From IMG/VR virus record IMGVR_UViG_3300040796_000034, positions 1-64,000 of that record: DNA of 64,000 nt. One strand, 5' to 3'. The DNA comes from a virus. The notes below the pieces were generated by a model that saw only the letters and a list, made by a program, of their open reading frames with translations, did no database searches and was not told the origin of the DNA. Positions 1-9,128 of this stretch are shown here, piece by piece (within the stretch, counting starts at the first letter, position 1; every line of letters begins with the position of its first letter). Both the position numbers and the translations under genes were made by a program.

Positions 1-129
1 CGGGATATTTTTAATTGGTGGATAATTGAGGTAGTTCCGTCGGCTTATTGTTTGAAACTTCCGCCTAGTTTTTACTCCCGCGATTTACAGTTTTTGCCTT
101 TGATTAACTATTCTGAAAAAGAGGGTTAA
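1..129 (+). CDS. C-terminal end of an unknown protein, cut by the window edge
   Basis: Frame 1 is open from the first base to a TAA at 127-129, giving at least 42 residues that begin RDIFNWWIIEVVPS. The stop directly abuts the ATG of the Thg1-like gene (TAAATG), the close spacing seen between the other genes of this plus-strand operon, which supports translation. No family could be recognised from this fragment. Confidence 0.6.
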   Translation, partial: RDIFNWWIIEVVPSAYCLKLPPSFYSRDLQFLPLINYSEKEG

Positions 130-861
130 ATGATTAAAGACGGAGAATATTTAAAATCGATAGAGCAGCAGTATTGTAAAAGAGTTGAAAAACCACATCT
201 TTTACTAAGATTAGATGGTAAATGTTTTAGCTCTTTCACTAAACCACTAGATAAGCCTTACGACAAAAATTTAATGGAAGTCTTTAAGGACTTACTTTTA
301 TATCTAAGTAAAAAATATAGTTCTAAGTGGAGTTATTCTCAATCTGATGAAATCAGTTTGTATTGGGATATTTCTAATTCTACAAGAGAACATATTTTTG
401 GAGGTAAGACATATAAAATTAACAGTATCATAGCATCGGATTGTACACTGTATTTTAATGAAACAATAAAGAGTGTATTTCCTTCACTAATTAATAGAGA
501 TAACCTTCCATTGTTTGACTGTAGATGTTGGGGTTATGATACAGAAAAAGATGTTTTACGTTACTTCAAGTGGAGACAAAAAGACTGTTTTAAGAACGCT
601 GTCACATTAATAGCTTCTAAACACTTCAGTCATAAGGAGTTGTTAGGTAAGAAGACTAGAGAAAGAATTACTATGATACCTGAGAGCTTAGAAGATTATA
701 GTACAGATTTCTTGTACGGTTTATATCTTCATAAAACTCAAGAGCTAAGAAGTTTAACTTATCACGAGATTGAGCAGTTACCAGAAAAGCATCATGCAAG
801 ACAAAACCCTAATTTAGTTAGAGAGTATGCAAGTTTCGATTTTGTTGAAAGGAGGTTTTAA
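130..861 (+). CDS. Thg1-like 3'-5' RNA polymerase (tRNAHis guanylyltransferase family)
   Basis: Thg1 and Thg1-like proteins add nucleotides to RNA 5' ends in the 3'-5' direction; eukaryotic Thg1 adds G-1 to tRNAHis, and bacterial or phage-type relatives repair truncated tRNA 5' ends. The 243-residue protein shows the family signatures: RLDGKCFSSF near residue 27 (first metal-binding Asp), YSQSDEISL near residue 68 (second metal pair, Asp-Glu) and the hallmark FKWRQKDCFKNA near residue 144. All three catalytic carboxylates are present, so it is probably active. Length matches the catalytic core of the family. A GAGGG sequence lies just upstream of the ATG. It leads an operon with a nucleotidyltransferase at 1541, and the window also holds seven tRNAs and two RNA ligases, which favours tRNA repair as the role. 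That role is inference. Confidence 0.9.
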   Translation: MIKDGEYLKSIEQQYCKRVEKPHLLLRLDGKCFSSFTKPLDKPYDKNLMEVFKDLLLYLSKKYSSKWSYSQSDEISLYWDISNSTREHIFGGKTYKINSIIASDCTLYFNETIKSVFPSLINRDNLPLFDCRCWGYDTEKDVLRYFKWRQKDCFKNAVTLIASKHFSHKELLGKKTRERITMIPESLEDYSTDFLYGLYLHKTQELRSLTYHEIEQLPEKHHARQNPNLVREYASFDFVERRF

Positions 862-1548
862 ATGTCGAGTAGTAGCATAAGTGTAGAGGATAAGACTATT
901 GAATTTTATGAATATCTTCAAAAATTGCAAGAAAAGTTTGGCGTTAACTTATTAACTCTTGGTATATACCCTAAAACGTATAATGAAAAGGATAAAAAAC
1001 TAGACAATCCTGATTTAAACTTTCAAATTTGGTTTGACATTATTGTAATGGAGGATGAAAAAAATGCTCCTAAATGGTTGTTTGAAAAAATTGCTTATGA
1101 TGACTGGGGTCTTGAAAAATCTAGTAGTGACAGTAATAGTTTTGAAATTGCTTACATAAAACTAGGTGTCATAATAGATAGGTCTAAATTATCTGAAGAG
1201 TTTAGTTTCGGGGCTATAGAAAACCCTAGTTCAACAGGCTATTCTTTAAACTTAACAAATGAAAACTCATGTACAACGATATTACTTTTTATTCGTATAG
1301 ATGATGAAGATTTTAATAACCTTGTTTATAAAATTAAATATGACTGTACAGTTCAACAGAGTACGAATGTTTTAATAGATGAGAAAAAGTTTGTTTGTAA
1401 AAGTATAGGAGAGGTTATAGATTTTCTTAACAAGCTCTATTGGTTAAAAACAGACCCTTTACAAGTTTGTTCTGATATTTCACTAATGATACCTAACGAC
1501 CCTATTATAGAACTACTTAGAAAAAGTAAAAAGGTTTTAAATGTTTAA
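862..1548 (+). CDS. unknown protein in the tRNA-processing operon
   Basis: A 228-residue acidic protein that I do not recognise. It has a strong Shine-Dalgarno (AAAGGAGG, 8 bases upstream of the ATG) and starts directly after the Thg1-like stop; its own end overlaps the nucleotidyltransferase start by 8 bases, so the three are translationally coupled. No signal peptide or membrane segment is seen. The position between two RNA-end-processing enzymes hints at a shared pathway but gives no function. Confidence 0.75.
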   Translation: MSSSSISVEDKTIEFYEYLQKLQEKFGVNLLTLGIYPKTYNEKDKKLDNPDLNFQIWFDIIVMEDEKNAPKWLFEKIAYDDWGLEKSSSDSNSFEIAYIKLGVIIDRSKLSEEFSFGAIENPSSTGYSLNLTNENSCTTILLFIRIDDEDFNNLVYKIKYDCTVQQSTNVLIDEKKFVCKSIGEVIDFLNKLYWLKTDPLQVCSDISLMIPNDPIIELLRKSKKVLNV

Positions 1549-2203
1549 TAAAAAGTTAATTCAATGGCAGCAAGACGTAGCAACGAAGGTTATTAAACCA
1601 CTACATCAAATGATAGACCACACTGCTATTTTAGCGGGAGGAGCGCCCCGAGATTGGTATTATCATAAACCTGCAAGAGACTTGGATTACTTTATCTCGA
1701 AAGATGCTTTTAGAGTTAATTGGGGCAACAGAGGAGATAATATCCGAGACCTCCTTTGCAAAGTTTATAATACTAAAAATATTAGCAAGCTATATGACTT
1801 TGGAAACTATGCGCCAAGAGATGTATTTGAACAAGACAAAACTAATAGTGTATTAGCTATTTATGAATCGACTTACAAAGGATTGAAAATACAATTCATT
1901 GTATGTGATTCTACTTTTACACAGATAAATAAGTTTTCAATGTCATTATCAAAGTTCTGGTGGCATCCAGATAAGCCTATAGTAATTCCGGCTTCTAAAT
2001 CTCTTAGTGGCGAACATGAAGTATCCTGTATTCACAGTGAACTTACTTGTAAAGAGTGGGATGCTTATGAAAGGAATCAAGTTTTGGTATATGACCAAAC
2101 AGTGTTAGGCAGAAAATATTTGAAAAAAATTCAAGAAAAGTATCCTTATTTTAAATATATTACAGAAGAGGAGAGTGAAAAGCTAAAACAGTTAAGATGG
2201 TAA
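1541..2203 (+). CDS. nucleotidyltransferase-fold protein (CCA-adding/poly(A) polymerase type head)
   Basis: Near residue 30 the 220-residue protein reads AILAGGAPRDWYYHKPARD followed at once by LDYF. This is the class II polymerase-beta nucleotidyltransferase pattern: GG, an arginine-aspartate pair, then a DxD-like metal site, as in CCA-adding enzymes and poly(A) polymerases. It is much shorter than host CCA enzymes, with no recognisable tRNA-binding tail domain, so the substrate is uncertain. Similar short proteins are common in phages. None of the seven tRNA genes in this window encodes its own CCA end, so a CCA-related function is attractive but unproven. The start overlaps the preceding gene by 8 bases. 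Confidence 0.7.
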   Translation: MFNKKLIQWQQDVATKVIKPLHQMIDHTAILAGGAPRDWYYHKPARDLDYFISKDAFRVNWGNRGDNIRDLLCKVYNTKNISKLYDFGNYAPRDVFEQDKTNSVLAIYESTYKGLKIQFIVCDSTFTQINKFSMSLSKFWWHPDKPIVIPASKSLSGEHEVSCIHSELTCKEWDAYERNQVLVYDQTVLGRKYLKKIQEKYPYFKYITEEESEKLKQLRW

Positions 2204-2238
2204 TGTTTTTTCAAAAGTAAATCTAGTGGAGTTTAACC

Positions 2239-2493
2239 ATGTTTGCAGTAGATAATTCACAAGACTTAGACCTAGCAAAACAATTTCTTAAGCATTTAGA
2301 GCAGTTTGACATGGGTCGTCCTAGTTACTGTCTCGTCGGTGACAAAGTTTACAAGATTATTTCTGATGAACCCGAGAAGCTCACTGCTCAAGCTAAAGGG
2401 TCTCTGAGGACCATAGTCGTACCTAAAAACAGTAAGACGTGGGTTTACTTACCAGTAAGCCTTAACGACTACTGTAGGTCATTATTTAGCTAA
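2239..2493 (+). CDS. small unknown protein (84 aa)
   Basis: An unrecognised 84-residue protein preceded by a GGAG motif 9 bases before the ATG. It follows the nucleotidyltransferase by 35 bases and is followed by a hairpin at 2505-2530, so it probably ends the transcript. The central stretch VGDKVYKIISDEPEKL looks like a small beta-rich fold; no function assigned. Confidence 0.6.
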   Translation: MFAVDNSQDLDLAKQFLKHLEQFDMGRPSYCLVGDKVYKIISDEPEKLTAQAKGSLRTIVVPKNSKTWVYLPVSLNDYCRSLFS

Positions 2494-2504
2494 GGTTCTA
2501 AAAT

Positions 2505-2530
2505 AGGAGTAGGTTTCTATATCTACTCCT
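2505..2530 (+). terminator. hairpin terminator candidate
   Basis: Perfect 8-bp stem AGGAGTAG / CTACTCCT around a 10-base loop, just after the stop of the 2239 gene. The following tract (TTCAC) is poor in T, so termination strength is uncertain. Confidence 0.5.
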
Positions 2531-2569
2531 TTCACAGACTAAAGTTCACCAACTACTAATTTAGAAAAC

Positions 2570-2929
2570 ATGAAAGAACCAAACAAACACACGGTTATAC
2601 TAACAAACGCTTTAGAGTTATCTATTGACTCTACGTCTTTTTTAATTAAGCTAAACTTACACAAACAACGTATTCGTGTTGTTAATAGTACGACTGGAGA
2701 TGAAGCTACTTTTAGTAGTAAGCAAGCTTATAGCTCGGACATAGACATCATACGTTTAGAAAATACTTCTACTCATTCAGATAAAGTTTGGACTATTCAA
2801 AAATGGAACCTTTCTTTTTTAGTGAGTAGTAAACCCCGAGGCACTAATTTCCGAATCTATTTAGGAGATATAAATGCTTCTGATAGTAACTTAATTGTAG
2901 GTTTTTGTTTACCAAATCCTAGTTGGTAA
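2570..2929 (+). CDS. unknown protein (119 aa)
   Basis: An unrecognised 119-residue protein rich in serine, threonine and beta-type sequence. No clear ribosome binding site precedes the ATG. Its stop lies 4 bases from the stop of the convergent minus-strand gene at 2934, marking the junction between the plus-strand RNA-processing genes and the minus-strand tail genes. Confidence 0.6.
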   Translation: MKEPNKHTVILTNALELSIDSTSFLIKLNLHKQRIRVVNSTTGDEATFSSKQAYSSDIDIIRLENTSTHSDKVWTIQKWNLSFLVSSKPRGTNFRIYLGDINASDSNLIVGFCLPNPSW

Positions 2930-2933
2930 GTAG

Positions 2934-3941
2934 TTATAGAGAAGGTGGAGCGTTATTAACCTCACCTTCTTCTACGACATTATCAAACAAGTTGAGAATA
3001 AACTCAGTGTTCACTAAATAACTTTCAATAAAGAATAGTGAAATTATTGTCCAAAGAACTATAACTAATCTCTTGTTATTTCTTATAGTGTTAAGAAAAT
3101 TCATTAAAGAAGCTTTTGTGTATAAATCTTTCTCAATAAGTTTAACATCTGTCTTAATCTCAGCTAAACTACCTAAAAGCCTTTGTTGATTTGATTCTAC
3201 TACATCTAAGTGGGATATTTCTTTTTTTATTTCAGTAATTTCTTCAACGTTTCCTTTAATTTTTTCAAGTAAATCTGTTATTTGATATTTTAACGTCGGT
3301 ACAATGTAGAGAATTTCTTGTGTATTAATTATTTCACAATAACTAGCTGGAACTATCATTAGCAATACAGAGTTTTGAGTAAGAGATTTTATTGGTATGA
3401 AAGATACAAGAAAGTTTTCTGAAATGAATATACCTTTGTAATTAGTTTTTAACAACATATTAACGTGGTACATCGGCTCATTACTGTTTAATACATATAG
3501 ACAATCTTTTAACAAATTTTTTGTTTCTTTAAACCACAGACTTTTTCTTAGAGGAATATCTACTAAAGTTTTACCATTGTTAAGCTCTGTTACATACTCA
3601 TTATGGTAAACTATTTTAAATTCATATAACTCTTTTCTAAGTAATACAAATCCTAATTGTAAAGCATTTTTGAGATATGTACTTAAATAATTATCGACAC
3701 ATTCTAGTACACACTCAATATTAAAAAGTTCTACTGGAATAGTTACAGCATCAGAGTTAAACACTAAAAGAATAAACGCATTATTGTTAATTACAACTTT
3801 TTTATTTACAAGAGGAGTCTTTTCATCTATTAGAATAGTTACAGGTAATGTAATTATTTCACCTTTTTCTGTTTCAAAAGTAGAGGTATTTGCAATTGTT
3901 TCTTTATATCTTAATTTAGTTATCTTGTTTGGGCTAATCAT
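2934..3941 (-). CDS. unknown protein with coiled coil and C-terminal membrane anchor
   Basis: 335 residues, no family recognised. From about residue 225 to 275 the sequence is heptad-like (coiled coil), and near residue 292 there is one hydrophobic segment (LVIVLWTIISLFFIESYLV), followed by a short acidic tail. That topology suggests a protein anchored in the host membrane. It is the last gene of the minus-strand fibre operon, directly after the GH10-like glycosidase, where phages often keep lysis or host-takeover genes. A role in lysis is only a guess. Confidence 0.7.
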   Translation of the reverse strand: MISPNKITKLRYKETIANTSTFETEKGEIITLPVTILIDEKTPLVNKKVVINNNAFILLVFNSDAVTIPVELFNIECVLECVDNYLSTYLKNALQLGFVLLRKELYEFKIVYHNEYVTELNNGKTLVDIPLRKSLWFKETKNLLKDCLYVLNSNEPMYHVNMLLKTNYKGIFISENFLVSFIPIKSLTQNSVLLMIVPASYCEIINTQEILYIVPTLKYQITDLLEKIKGNVEEITEIKKEISHLDVVESNQQRLLGSLAEIKTDVKLIEKDLYTKASLMNFLNTIRNNKRLVIVLWTIISLFFIESYLVNTEFILNLFDNVVEEGEVNNAPPSL

Positions 3942-3943
3942 TT

Positions 3944-4696
3944 TTAATTAGATAAGTAGTCTTGGTAGTTAATGAGTGTTTGCCACGCTTTTTTGTAATG
4001 TATTTTACTAGAATCTTTAGAAATTAATCCGGGTAATAAAGTTGAAGGTTTGTAAGGAGCTTTGTTGTTTTCACTATCTTCGAGATACCAATAACAAAAT
4101 GTTTCACAATTTGTTTTAACTCCAACTTCTAAGAGTTTTTGAAGTAAGTTAGCTTGTTTAACTTCATCAGGTTCCCAGATAGATACTTCACAAAGATGTG
4201 TCTTTATGTTATTTGAGGTAAAAAAATTAATTAAACTTTCTAATAACGGTAATACTATAAAGCTCGGGTTGTATTTATAGTGAAATTGAATACCTACAGA
4301 ATTAATATCATGTTTTTTTAAAAACTCTAACATACCTTTTTTCTTTTGATACCACATTCGACCTATTTGATTTTCGCAAATCATTAATGATTCATAATTT
4401 TTTTTTGTTTTTAAAGTAGTCATTACATTGTCAAGTATCTTTTGATTTAGTGGATATTTAACTAACCCATCACTATTAAACACCTCATTAAAGACTAAAA
4501 GATATTTATAAGGTATATTTTCTCTAAACCTTTTTAAAATAAACCTTTCTTTGTCTTTATCAGATAAATTTCCTACCTGTTTTTCTTGGTAGGAAAGTGT
4601 AAATAAAGTTTTGTAGTAGTCGTGAAAAGTATCAAAGCCAAAGTTCTTAACAAAACTTGTTTCAGTATCGTTGTTAGTATGTATTAATATTTTCAT
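3944..4696 (-). CDS. GH10-like glycoside hydrolase, probable tail depolymerase
   Basis: The 250-residue protein follows the order of motifs of glycoside hydrolase family 10 (endo-xylanase type): VFNEVFNSDG near residue 67, corresponding to VNEAF with the acid/base Glu; NSVGIQFHY near residue 132, corresponding to the GxQxH strand; THLCEVSIWEPDE near residue 168, corresponding to the TELD nucleophile strand with Glu kept; then FCYWYLEDSENN, corresponding to the WGxxD strand. The fold therefore looks complete from the second half of the barrel, and both catalytic glutamates appear present. The family's usual length is about 300 or more, so the first strands are shortened. Its place among fibre genes suggests a virion enzyme that cuts host sheath or capsule polysaccharide. 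The identification is by eye and the substrate is unknown. Confidence 0.65.
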   Translation of the reverse strand: MKILIHTNNDTETSFVKNFGFDTFHDYYKTLFTLSYQEKQVGNLSDKDKERFILKRFRENIPYKYLLVFNEVFNSDGLVKYPLNQKILDNVMTTLKTKKNYESLMICENQIGRMWYQKKKGMLEFLKKHDINSVGIQFHYKYNPSFIVLPLLESLINFFTSNNIKTHLCEVSIWEPDEVKQANLLQKLLEVGVKTNCETFCYWYLEDSENNKAPYKPSTLLPGLISKDSSKIHYKKAWQTLINYQDYLSN

Positions 4697-4702
4697 TGTT
4701 TG

Positions 4703-5071
4703 TTAAGAGATGTTACTGTCAATATAACCATCAACAACTAACCAATCAGTTCCATCAATATAAAAATAGGCTTTTTCATCGTGTGTACTTACTACTGTAG
4801 AACCTTGAGGGTATGTTTGAGTAATACTACTAAAAGGCTCTGATATGACAGTAAGACTTGCACCCCCCGCTCTCGCTCCAAACTTAACCCACCTACCACT
4901 GCCAGACAACGTGCTTAAAACTTCTTCTGAGTCAACTGTATCTGTTGCTGTTTTAATTAACAAGTAAAAAGCTTTATTCTCTACACAGAGAAAAATAGTG
5001 TAGTTTTGTAAAACAGTATCATCAAGAGTCGATATGCTAGTTTTTGTTTCTATGGATATGCCGTGTGTCAT
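4703..5071 (-). CDS. small tail-fibre-associated protein
   Basis: 122 residues. The start overlaps the preceding stop (TAATG). The segment IFLCVENKAFYLLIKTATDT and the C-terminal YFYIDGTDWLVVDG resemble short beta-hairpin modules found at the ends of phage fibre and receptor-binding proteins. No enzyme motif is visible. Its place between a large tail protein and the GH10-like enzyme supports a virion role. Confidence 0.6.
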   Translation of the reverse strand: MTHGISIETKTSISTLDDTVLQNYTIFLCVENKAFYLLIKTATDTVDSEEVLSTLSGSGRWVKFGARAGGASLTVISEPFSSITQTYPQGSTVVSTHDEKAYFYIDGTDWLVVDGYIDSNIS

Positions 5072-5469
5072 TATGTAATATTTTTCTCAATAAAGCTGAT
5101 TGAACAGTTAATTTTACCGGGTAAATCTGGTATAGATAAAGACTCCCAGTCTAGTTGAGTCATATTAGCCCAATCAGTTTGACTATATGACCCCCATTGA
5201 GATGTATCTAAAGACCTAAAAGCTATAAGTCTATCGTTCTCTTTTACTATGAATTTATGACCAATTCTATAAGGTACAGATTTACTAAGATTGAGTTTAT
5301 CTATTATTAAGTAATCTGTTTCAAGTAAAGAAAACTCTGCTACAGTTTCCGTTGTGGTAAAAAGGTCACTAAAGACAATCTTTTCTTTACCAGGCTCCCC
5401 TTGAACTAGGATTGTACTGAAACTACCGGAAGTTAATGTATTTTTAGTATTTCTGTTAAAACTTGTCAT
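5071..5469 (-). CDS. small tail protein
   Basis: I place the start at the ATG at 5469 (MTSFNRN, 132 residues), because it forms an ATGA overlap with the stop of the large upstream gene; a longer frame to 5523 would overlap that gene by 58 bases. A repeated SQTDWANMTQLDWES stretch near residue 101 is unusual. No family recognised; context says tail. Confidence 0.6.
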   Translation of the reverse strand: MTSFNRNTKNTLTSGSFSTILVQGEPGKEKIVFSDLFTTTETVAEFSLLETDYLIIDKLNLSKSVPYRIGHKFIVKENDRLIAFRSLDTSQWGSYSQTDWANMTQLDWESLSIPDLPGKINCSISFIEKNIT

Positions 5470-8468
5470 GTAAAAGTTTCTATAGGGTAAAAATGAGTAA
5501 TCCAAGTAAAATCTCTTCTCCAACCAGGCTCTATTAAAAGATTAGAAGGTTTCTTTAGTATTACTTGTCTGTCTCTCTCTAAGTTATCTATATCTGTAAA
5601 TAAAATAGGAGGTAAAGTATCTAAATGAAGTGCTGTAATTTCTGTATGACCCTTTGAGGAGGTATTTCCTAAATTAGGTTGACTTATGTAAAAATAATCT
5701 TCTAAAGAGTAAGGTGTATAGTTAGGTTTACTTGTCGTCACGTTAATTATAACAGATTTGTTAGCTAGGTAATTAACTAAATGCTTACTAAAAAGATTGT
5801 TGTAAAAATAATCTAAGTCCTTCTCAAACTCATAAGCTCTAAAAGATTCTGGTGTACAGTTGTATGTTATATCAGTTAAGTTTTCTAAGCTTTTTAAACC
5901 TGTAATTCTGTATAATTTTTTTAATTTCTTATCATAGTTTATAAGATATCGGTAATACAAATTTCTATTATAACTAGAGTTAAGTAAACATAGAAAATTA
6001 GCAAGGTTCGGTGTATCGAAACCTAAATGTGTAGTATATCCTAAAAGTTCATAATCTACAGGGTTATTTTGATAGTAGTAAGTTTTTGAACTACTGTCGG
6101 TAATTTTAAACTTGATACTGTAGTTTATTATAAAATTAATAATACTGTCAAAGTCTTCATTCTCTTCACTAAAATCAATCATATTAAGTGAGTCTAAAAT
6201 ATTAAAATTATCTAAATTCCAACTATCGTTAAAAGTTGTTTGTGACAAATCAGTGATTAAGTAACCCTCTTGTAAATTTACAGACTTTGCATTAACACCT
6301 GTATTAAAAGCACTCCCTGTTCTGCTACCACCATAAGGGTTGACATACTTAACTAATTTAGTTACATCTCTATTAATTTTAAAAAAATCAGATAAATAAT
6401 TTTTATCATATTGACTAAGAATTTGTTCGACGGTTTCTAACTCAGAATCTAAATTATAAATCTTTGATGACTTTATTTTAAAGTTTTTTAAATTAACTTT
6501 AATCAACTTAATTTTTTGAAACTGAAAATAATAACTTCCATCTGCTGAAAGGTTTTTTAAATCTAATAAAACACAAATTAGTAAAGACTTTTTACCTCTT
6601 AATATGTGAACAGTGTTCTGTAAATCTTTTATTAAATCTAAAGAATAAAGAGGTAGTTGGTCTATAAAAGTCCTTGCTTTTCTGTGTATGTTTATTTTAC
6701 TTAAATATTTAAACAAAAAAGAATCTTCATCAAATTCGTTAGTAGGTACTTCTCTTCCATAAAAACCTTGAGGTTTATAGGTTTTATGTAAATCCCAAAA
6801 AATTGTAAAAGGTAATCCAGGAGAGCCATCTTCGCAAGACTCTCGTTGTAAAGAATCTATTACTAAATCCCATATAGGTTTATAGTCACCATACGTTCTC
6901 TTTAAGGTTTCTTGACTAGCTGTTAAATCTCCTGTAGATTGATTAACAGATAAAGCTTTGTAATGTAATTCTTTCTTAAAAGGGCTATTATTAAATTCAA
7001 AACTTTGTAAAGATAGATAATCTTCTAAAGGTAGTTTTGTTAATAGTAGAGATTTCTTCTTTTTATTAGAGCAAAGATGTACTTCTACATGATAATTAGA
7101 CAAAGCTACTACATACTCATTTATTTTTGTAGGGTCTGAAAGCCTCCCTCTTTCTGATTTTTCGTTAGTAAAACAAACTCTCCCTCCTCCCGGTGGCTTA
7201 AAACAAATTGTTGGTTTACCTCCTGTAGGCCATTTAAGCTCAGGGTTATTGTACCAACGCTCTCCATAATGTGCCGCATTTTCCCACCATATTCTACACT
7301 CACCTATTATACCAGACCCTCCTGTACCTGTTCCAATATATCCACCGCTACTTGCATAAGACCCTGTTCGAGAAATATACGGCTCGACCATCCCTAAATA
7401 TATCTTTTCTGCATCTGTTAAGGTCGGGCTAGTACCTCCAGCTTTACATTTATAAACAAATCGTTCTGCGGGACGAGGCCCAAACCCTCTATCTGGTAGA
7501 TTAGAAGACTTTGAATGCGATGATATCCCTGCACTTATACTACTTGCATCACCTCCTTCACGATTTGTACCATCTGCAATTCTCACTCCGTTAAACGAAA
7601 AAGCTCTATATACACGGGTTATACTCTGGCCAAAATTATTTATATTCTGTGTTTTAGCAACAAGATAACCCCCATTATGTGTAAAAGGTTCACTTGAGCT
7701 TTCTTGAGGAGTACCTACGTCCCAGTGAATTTGTATTACAGTCCCATCAGGAAAATAAGGAGTTATTAAAGTACCTTTATTTAAGTCATACTTTTCTAAA
7801 TCCCACCAAGGCCCTTCTATAGATTTATACATTTCAAACCCCGTCCCAGAAGATTGAGCATCGGAAGAATTTTCATACACTGGCATATCTAATATTGCAT
7901 GAACGGATTCACCGTTTAACAAAGCTGATACAATAGCATCCCTGTCGGTATAGTCGATTTCAAAATCGAAACATTCCTGACTACTGTTAAAACAATGAGG
8001 TAAATCGATTTCAGAAACAAGTCCTATATTTTCAAAAGCATATTTATTTGTAACGTAATTTAGTTCACCATCTACATTAGCAAAACCTTGAGAAATACAC
8101 CTAATGTATTGTTTATTTGATTCACTTTCTATTTTCCCTTCTTTAACAGTACTAAGTAAATAATACATCTCTAACCCTGTAGATGTAGTATCTTCTACAG
8201 TTCTATTTTTTCTTCGGTTAATTATTGTAGGAGAGGGTGTCTCACCTCTACCTAATTCTGATAAACAATAATTTCCATTGGTACTATAAACTAAAAGAGC
8301 GTCACCAAGTTTGTTTACATTCAGATTTTTTACAGTAAGAGTCTCTTGTGTATCCGGTAGTAATACAGTTACTTGAGTATTATTAAATTGTATTACTTTA
8401 CAAGGTTTTAAATACTCTGTACTCTTAATTAACTTTTCAAATTTGTTTATAAGTTCTAAATTATCCAT
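5466..8468 (-). CDS. large tail/baseplate protein (1000 aa)
   Basis: A 1000-residue protein. The N-terminus (residues about 20-75, including CKVIQFNNTQVTVLLPDT) looks like a small beta-barrel of the sort found at the start of baseplate and spike proteins. Around residues 335-430 it is rich in Gly and Ser with cysteines (GGYIGTGTGGSGIIGECRIW). The second half is Asn/Tyr/Leu-rich. No catalytic motif stands out. It lies between a C39-like peptidase and small fibre genes, with 4- to 8-base overlaps on both sides, so it is probably made with them as a distal tail component. The exact role is not established. Confidence 0.65.
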   Translation of the reverse strand: MDNLELINKFEKLIKSTEYLKPCKVIQFNNTQVTVLLPDTQETLTVKNLNVNKLGDALLVYSTNGNYCLSELGRGETPSPTIINRRKNRTVEDTTSTGLEMYYLLSTVKEGKIESESNKQYIRCISQGFANVDGELNYVTNKYAFENIGLVSEIDLPHCFNSSQECFDFEIDYTDRDAIVSALLNGESVHAILDMPVYENSSDAQSSGTGFEMYKSIEGPWWDLEKYDLNKGTLITPYFPDGTVIQIHWDVGTPQESSSEPFTHNGGYLVAKTQNINNFGQSITRVYRAFSFNGVRIADGTNREGGDASSISAGISSHSKSSNLPDRGFGPRPAERFVYKCKAGGTSPTLTDAEKIYLGMVEPYISRTGSYASSGGYIGTGTGGSGIIGECRIWWENAAHYGERWYNNPELKWPTGGKPTICFKPPGGGRVCFTNEKSERGRLSDPTKINEYVVALSNYHVEVHLCSNKKKKSLLLTKLPLEDYLSLQSFEFNNSPFKKELHYKALSVNQSTGDLTASQETLKRTYGDYKPIWDLVIDSLQRESCEDGSPGLPFTIFWDLHKTYKPQGFYGREVPTNEFDEDSFLFKYLSKINIHRKARTFIDQLPLYSLDLIKDLQNTVHILRGKKSLLICVLLDLKNLSADGSYYFQFQKIKLIKVNLKNFKIKSSKIYNLDSELETVEQILSQYDKNYLSDFFKINRDVTKLVKYVNPYGGSRTGSAFNTGVNAKSVNLQEGYLITDLSQTTFNDSWNLDNFNILDSLNMIDFSEENEDFDSIINFIINYSIKFKITDSSSKTYYYQNNPVDYELLGYTTHLGFDTPNLANFLCLLNSSYNRNLYYRYLINYDKKLKKLYRITGLKSLENLTDITYNCTPESFRAYEFEKDLDYFYNNLFSKHLVNYLANKSVIINVTTSKPNYTPYSLEDYFYISQPNLGNTSSKGHTEITALHLDTLPPILFTDIDNLERDRQVILKKPSNLLIEPGWRRDFTWITHFYPIETFT

Positions 8469-9012
8469 TATTTTGCTTTAGTAAATGTACCCAAAAAGTG
8501 CCGTTAATAATACAAGTGTCTTTAATTAGCTTGTATGAGTAAAGTAATTCTTTTCCTAGTGTATCCTCTGTGTAAGGATTATTCCTTTTGTAACCACTTG
8601 AGAACCATTCACCGTAAGGGTCGTTAACAAAGAAACCTTTTTCATTATAGCCTATTAAAGTTATTAAATGACCTGCGTTAGTAAAATAACCATGAGTTAT
8701 AACAGGGTTTCCTTTAGCTATATGTTTTTTTACAGATTCTATTGTACCGTAATTGTTGTATTTATCTGTTACTCCGTAATTTTCAATACATTTAACCATG
8801 TCGTTTGGGGAGCCTATCATAAGACCATTGTCTAGGAAATACTGATATATCTCATCTTCAAACTGAGTATGATTACCCCATCTACGTTGTACATCATAGT
8901 ATTTTAAAACCATTGCAATACAAGTGGTACTACAACTACCATCAGGGTTATATTGATTATTTCTTTGAGAGAAATACGGTATATCGAGTATTATTGATTT
9001 TGGGTTCTTCAT
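8461..9012 (-). CDS. C39-like cysteine peptidase, possible tail lysin
   Basis: The 183-residue protein begins IILDIPYFSQRNNQYNPDGS and continues CSTTCIAMVLKYYDVQ: the peptidase C39-like (papain-fold) signature with the catalytic Cys in the helix following DGS. A later AGHLITLIGYNEKGFFVNDP supplies the His and Asp of the triad. Relatives cut peptides or peptidoglycan cross-links, and in phages they occur as tail-associated lysins. There is no signal peptide. The end overlaps the start of the 1000-residue tail gene by 8 bases, so it is probably a virion protein that helps penetrate the wall. The substrate is inferred. Confidence 0.75.
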   Translation of the reverse strand: MKNPKSIILDIPYFSQRNNQYNPDGSCSTTCIAMVLKYYDVQRRWGNHTQFEDEIYQYFLDNGLMIGSPNDMVKCIENYGVTDKYNNYGTIESVKKHIAKGNPVITHGYFTNAGHLITLIGYNEKGFFVNDPYGEWFSSGYKRNNPYTEDTLGKELLYSYKLIKDTCIINGTFWVHLLKQNNG

Positions 9013-9128
9013 ATTATATTATTTGATTATTATTAAACCAGCCGTCTAGTACAAGGTTTTCATAAGACTTAAGTTGTTTGAACTTTTTTATTTAGTTTCT
9101 CTCTTTTAGGGTTTGGCTAAGGGGGGGC

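Noticed and set aside
5470-5523. Longer start (MEKRFYLDYS) for the 5071 gene
   Set aside because: It would overlap the large tail gene by 58 bases; the ATG at 5469 makes an ATGA overlap typical of this operon.
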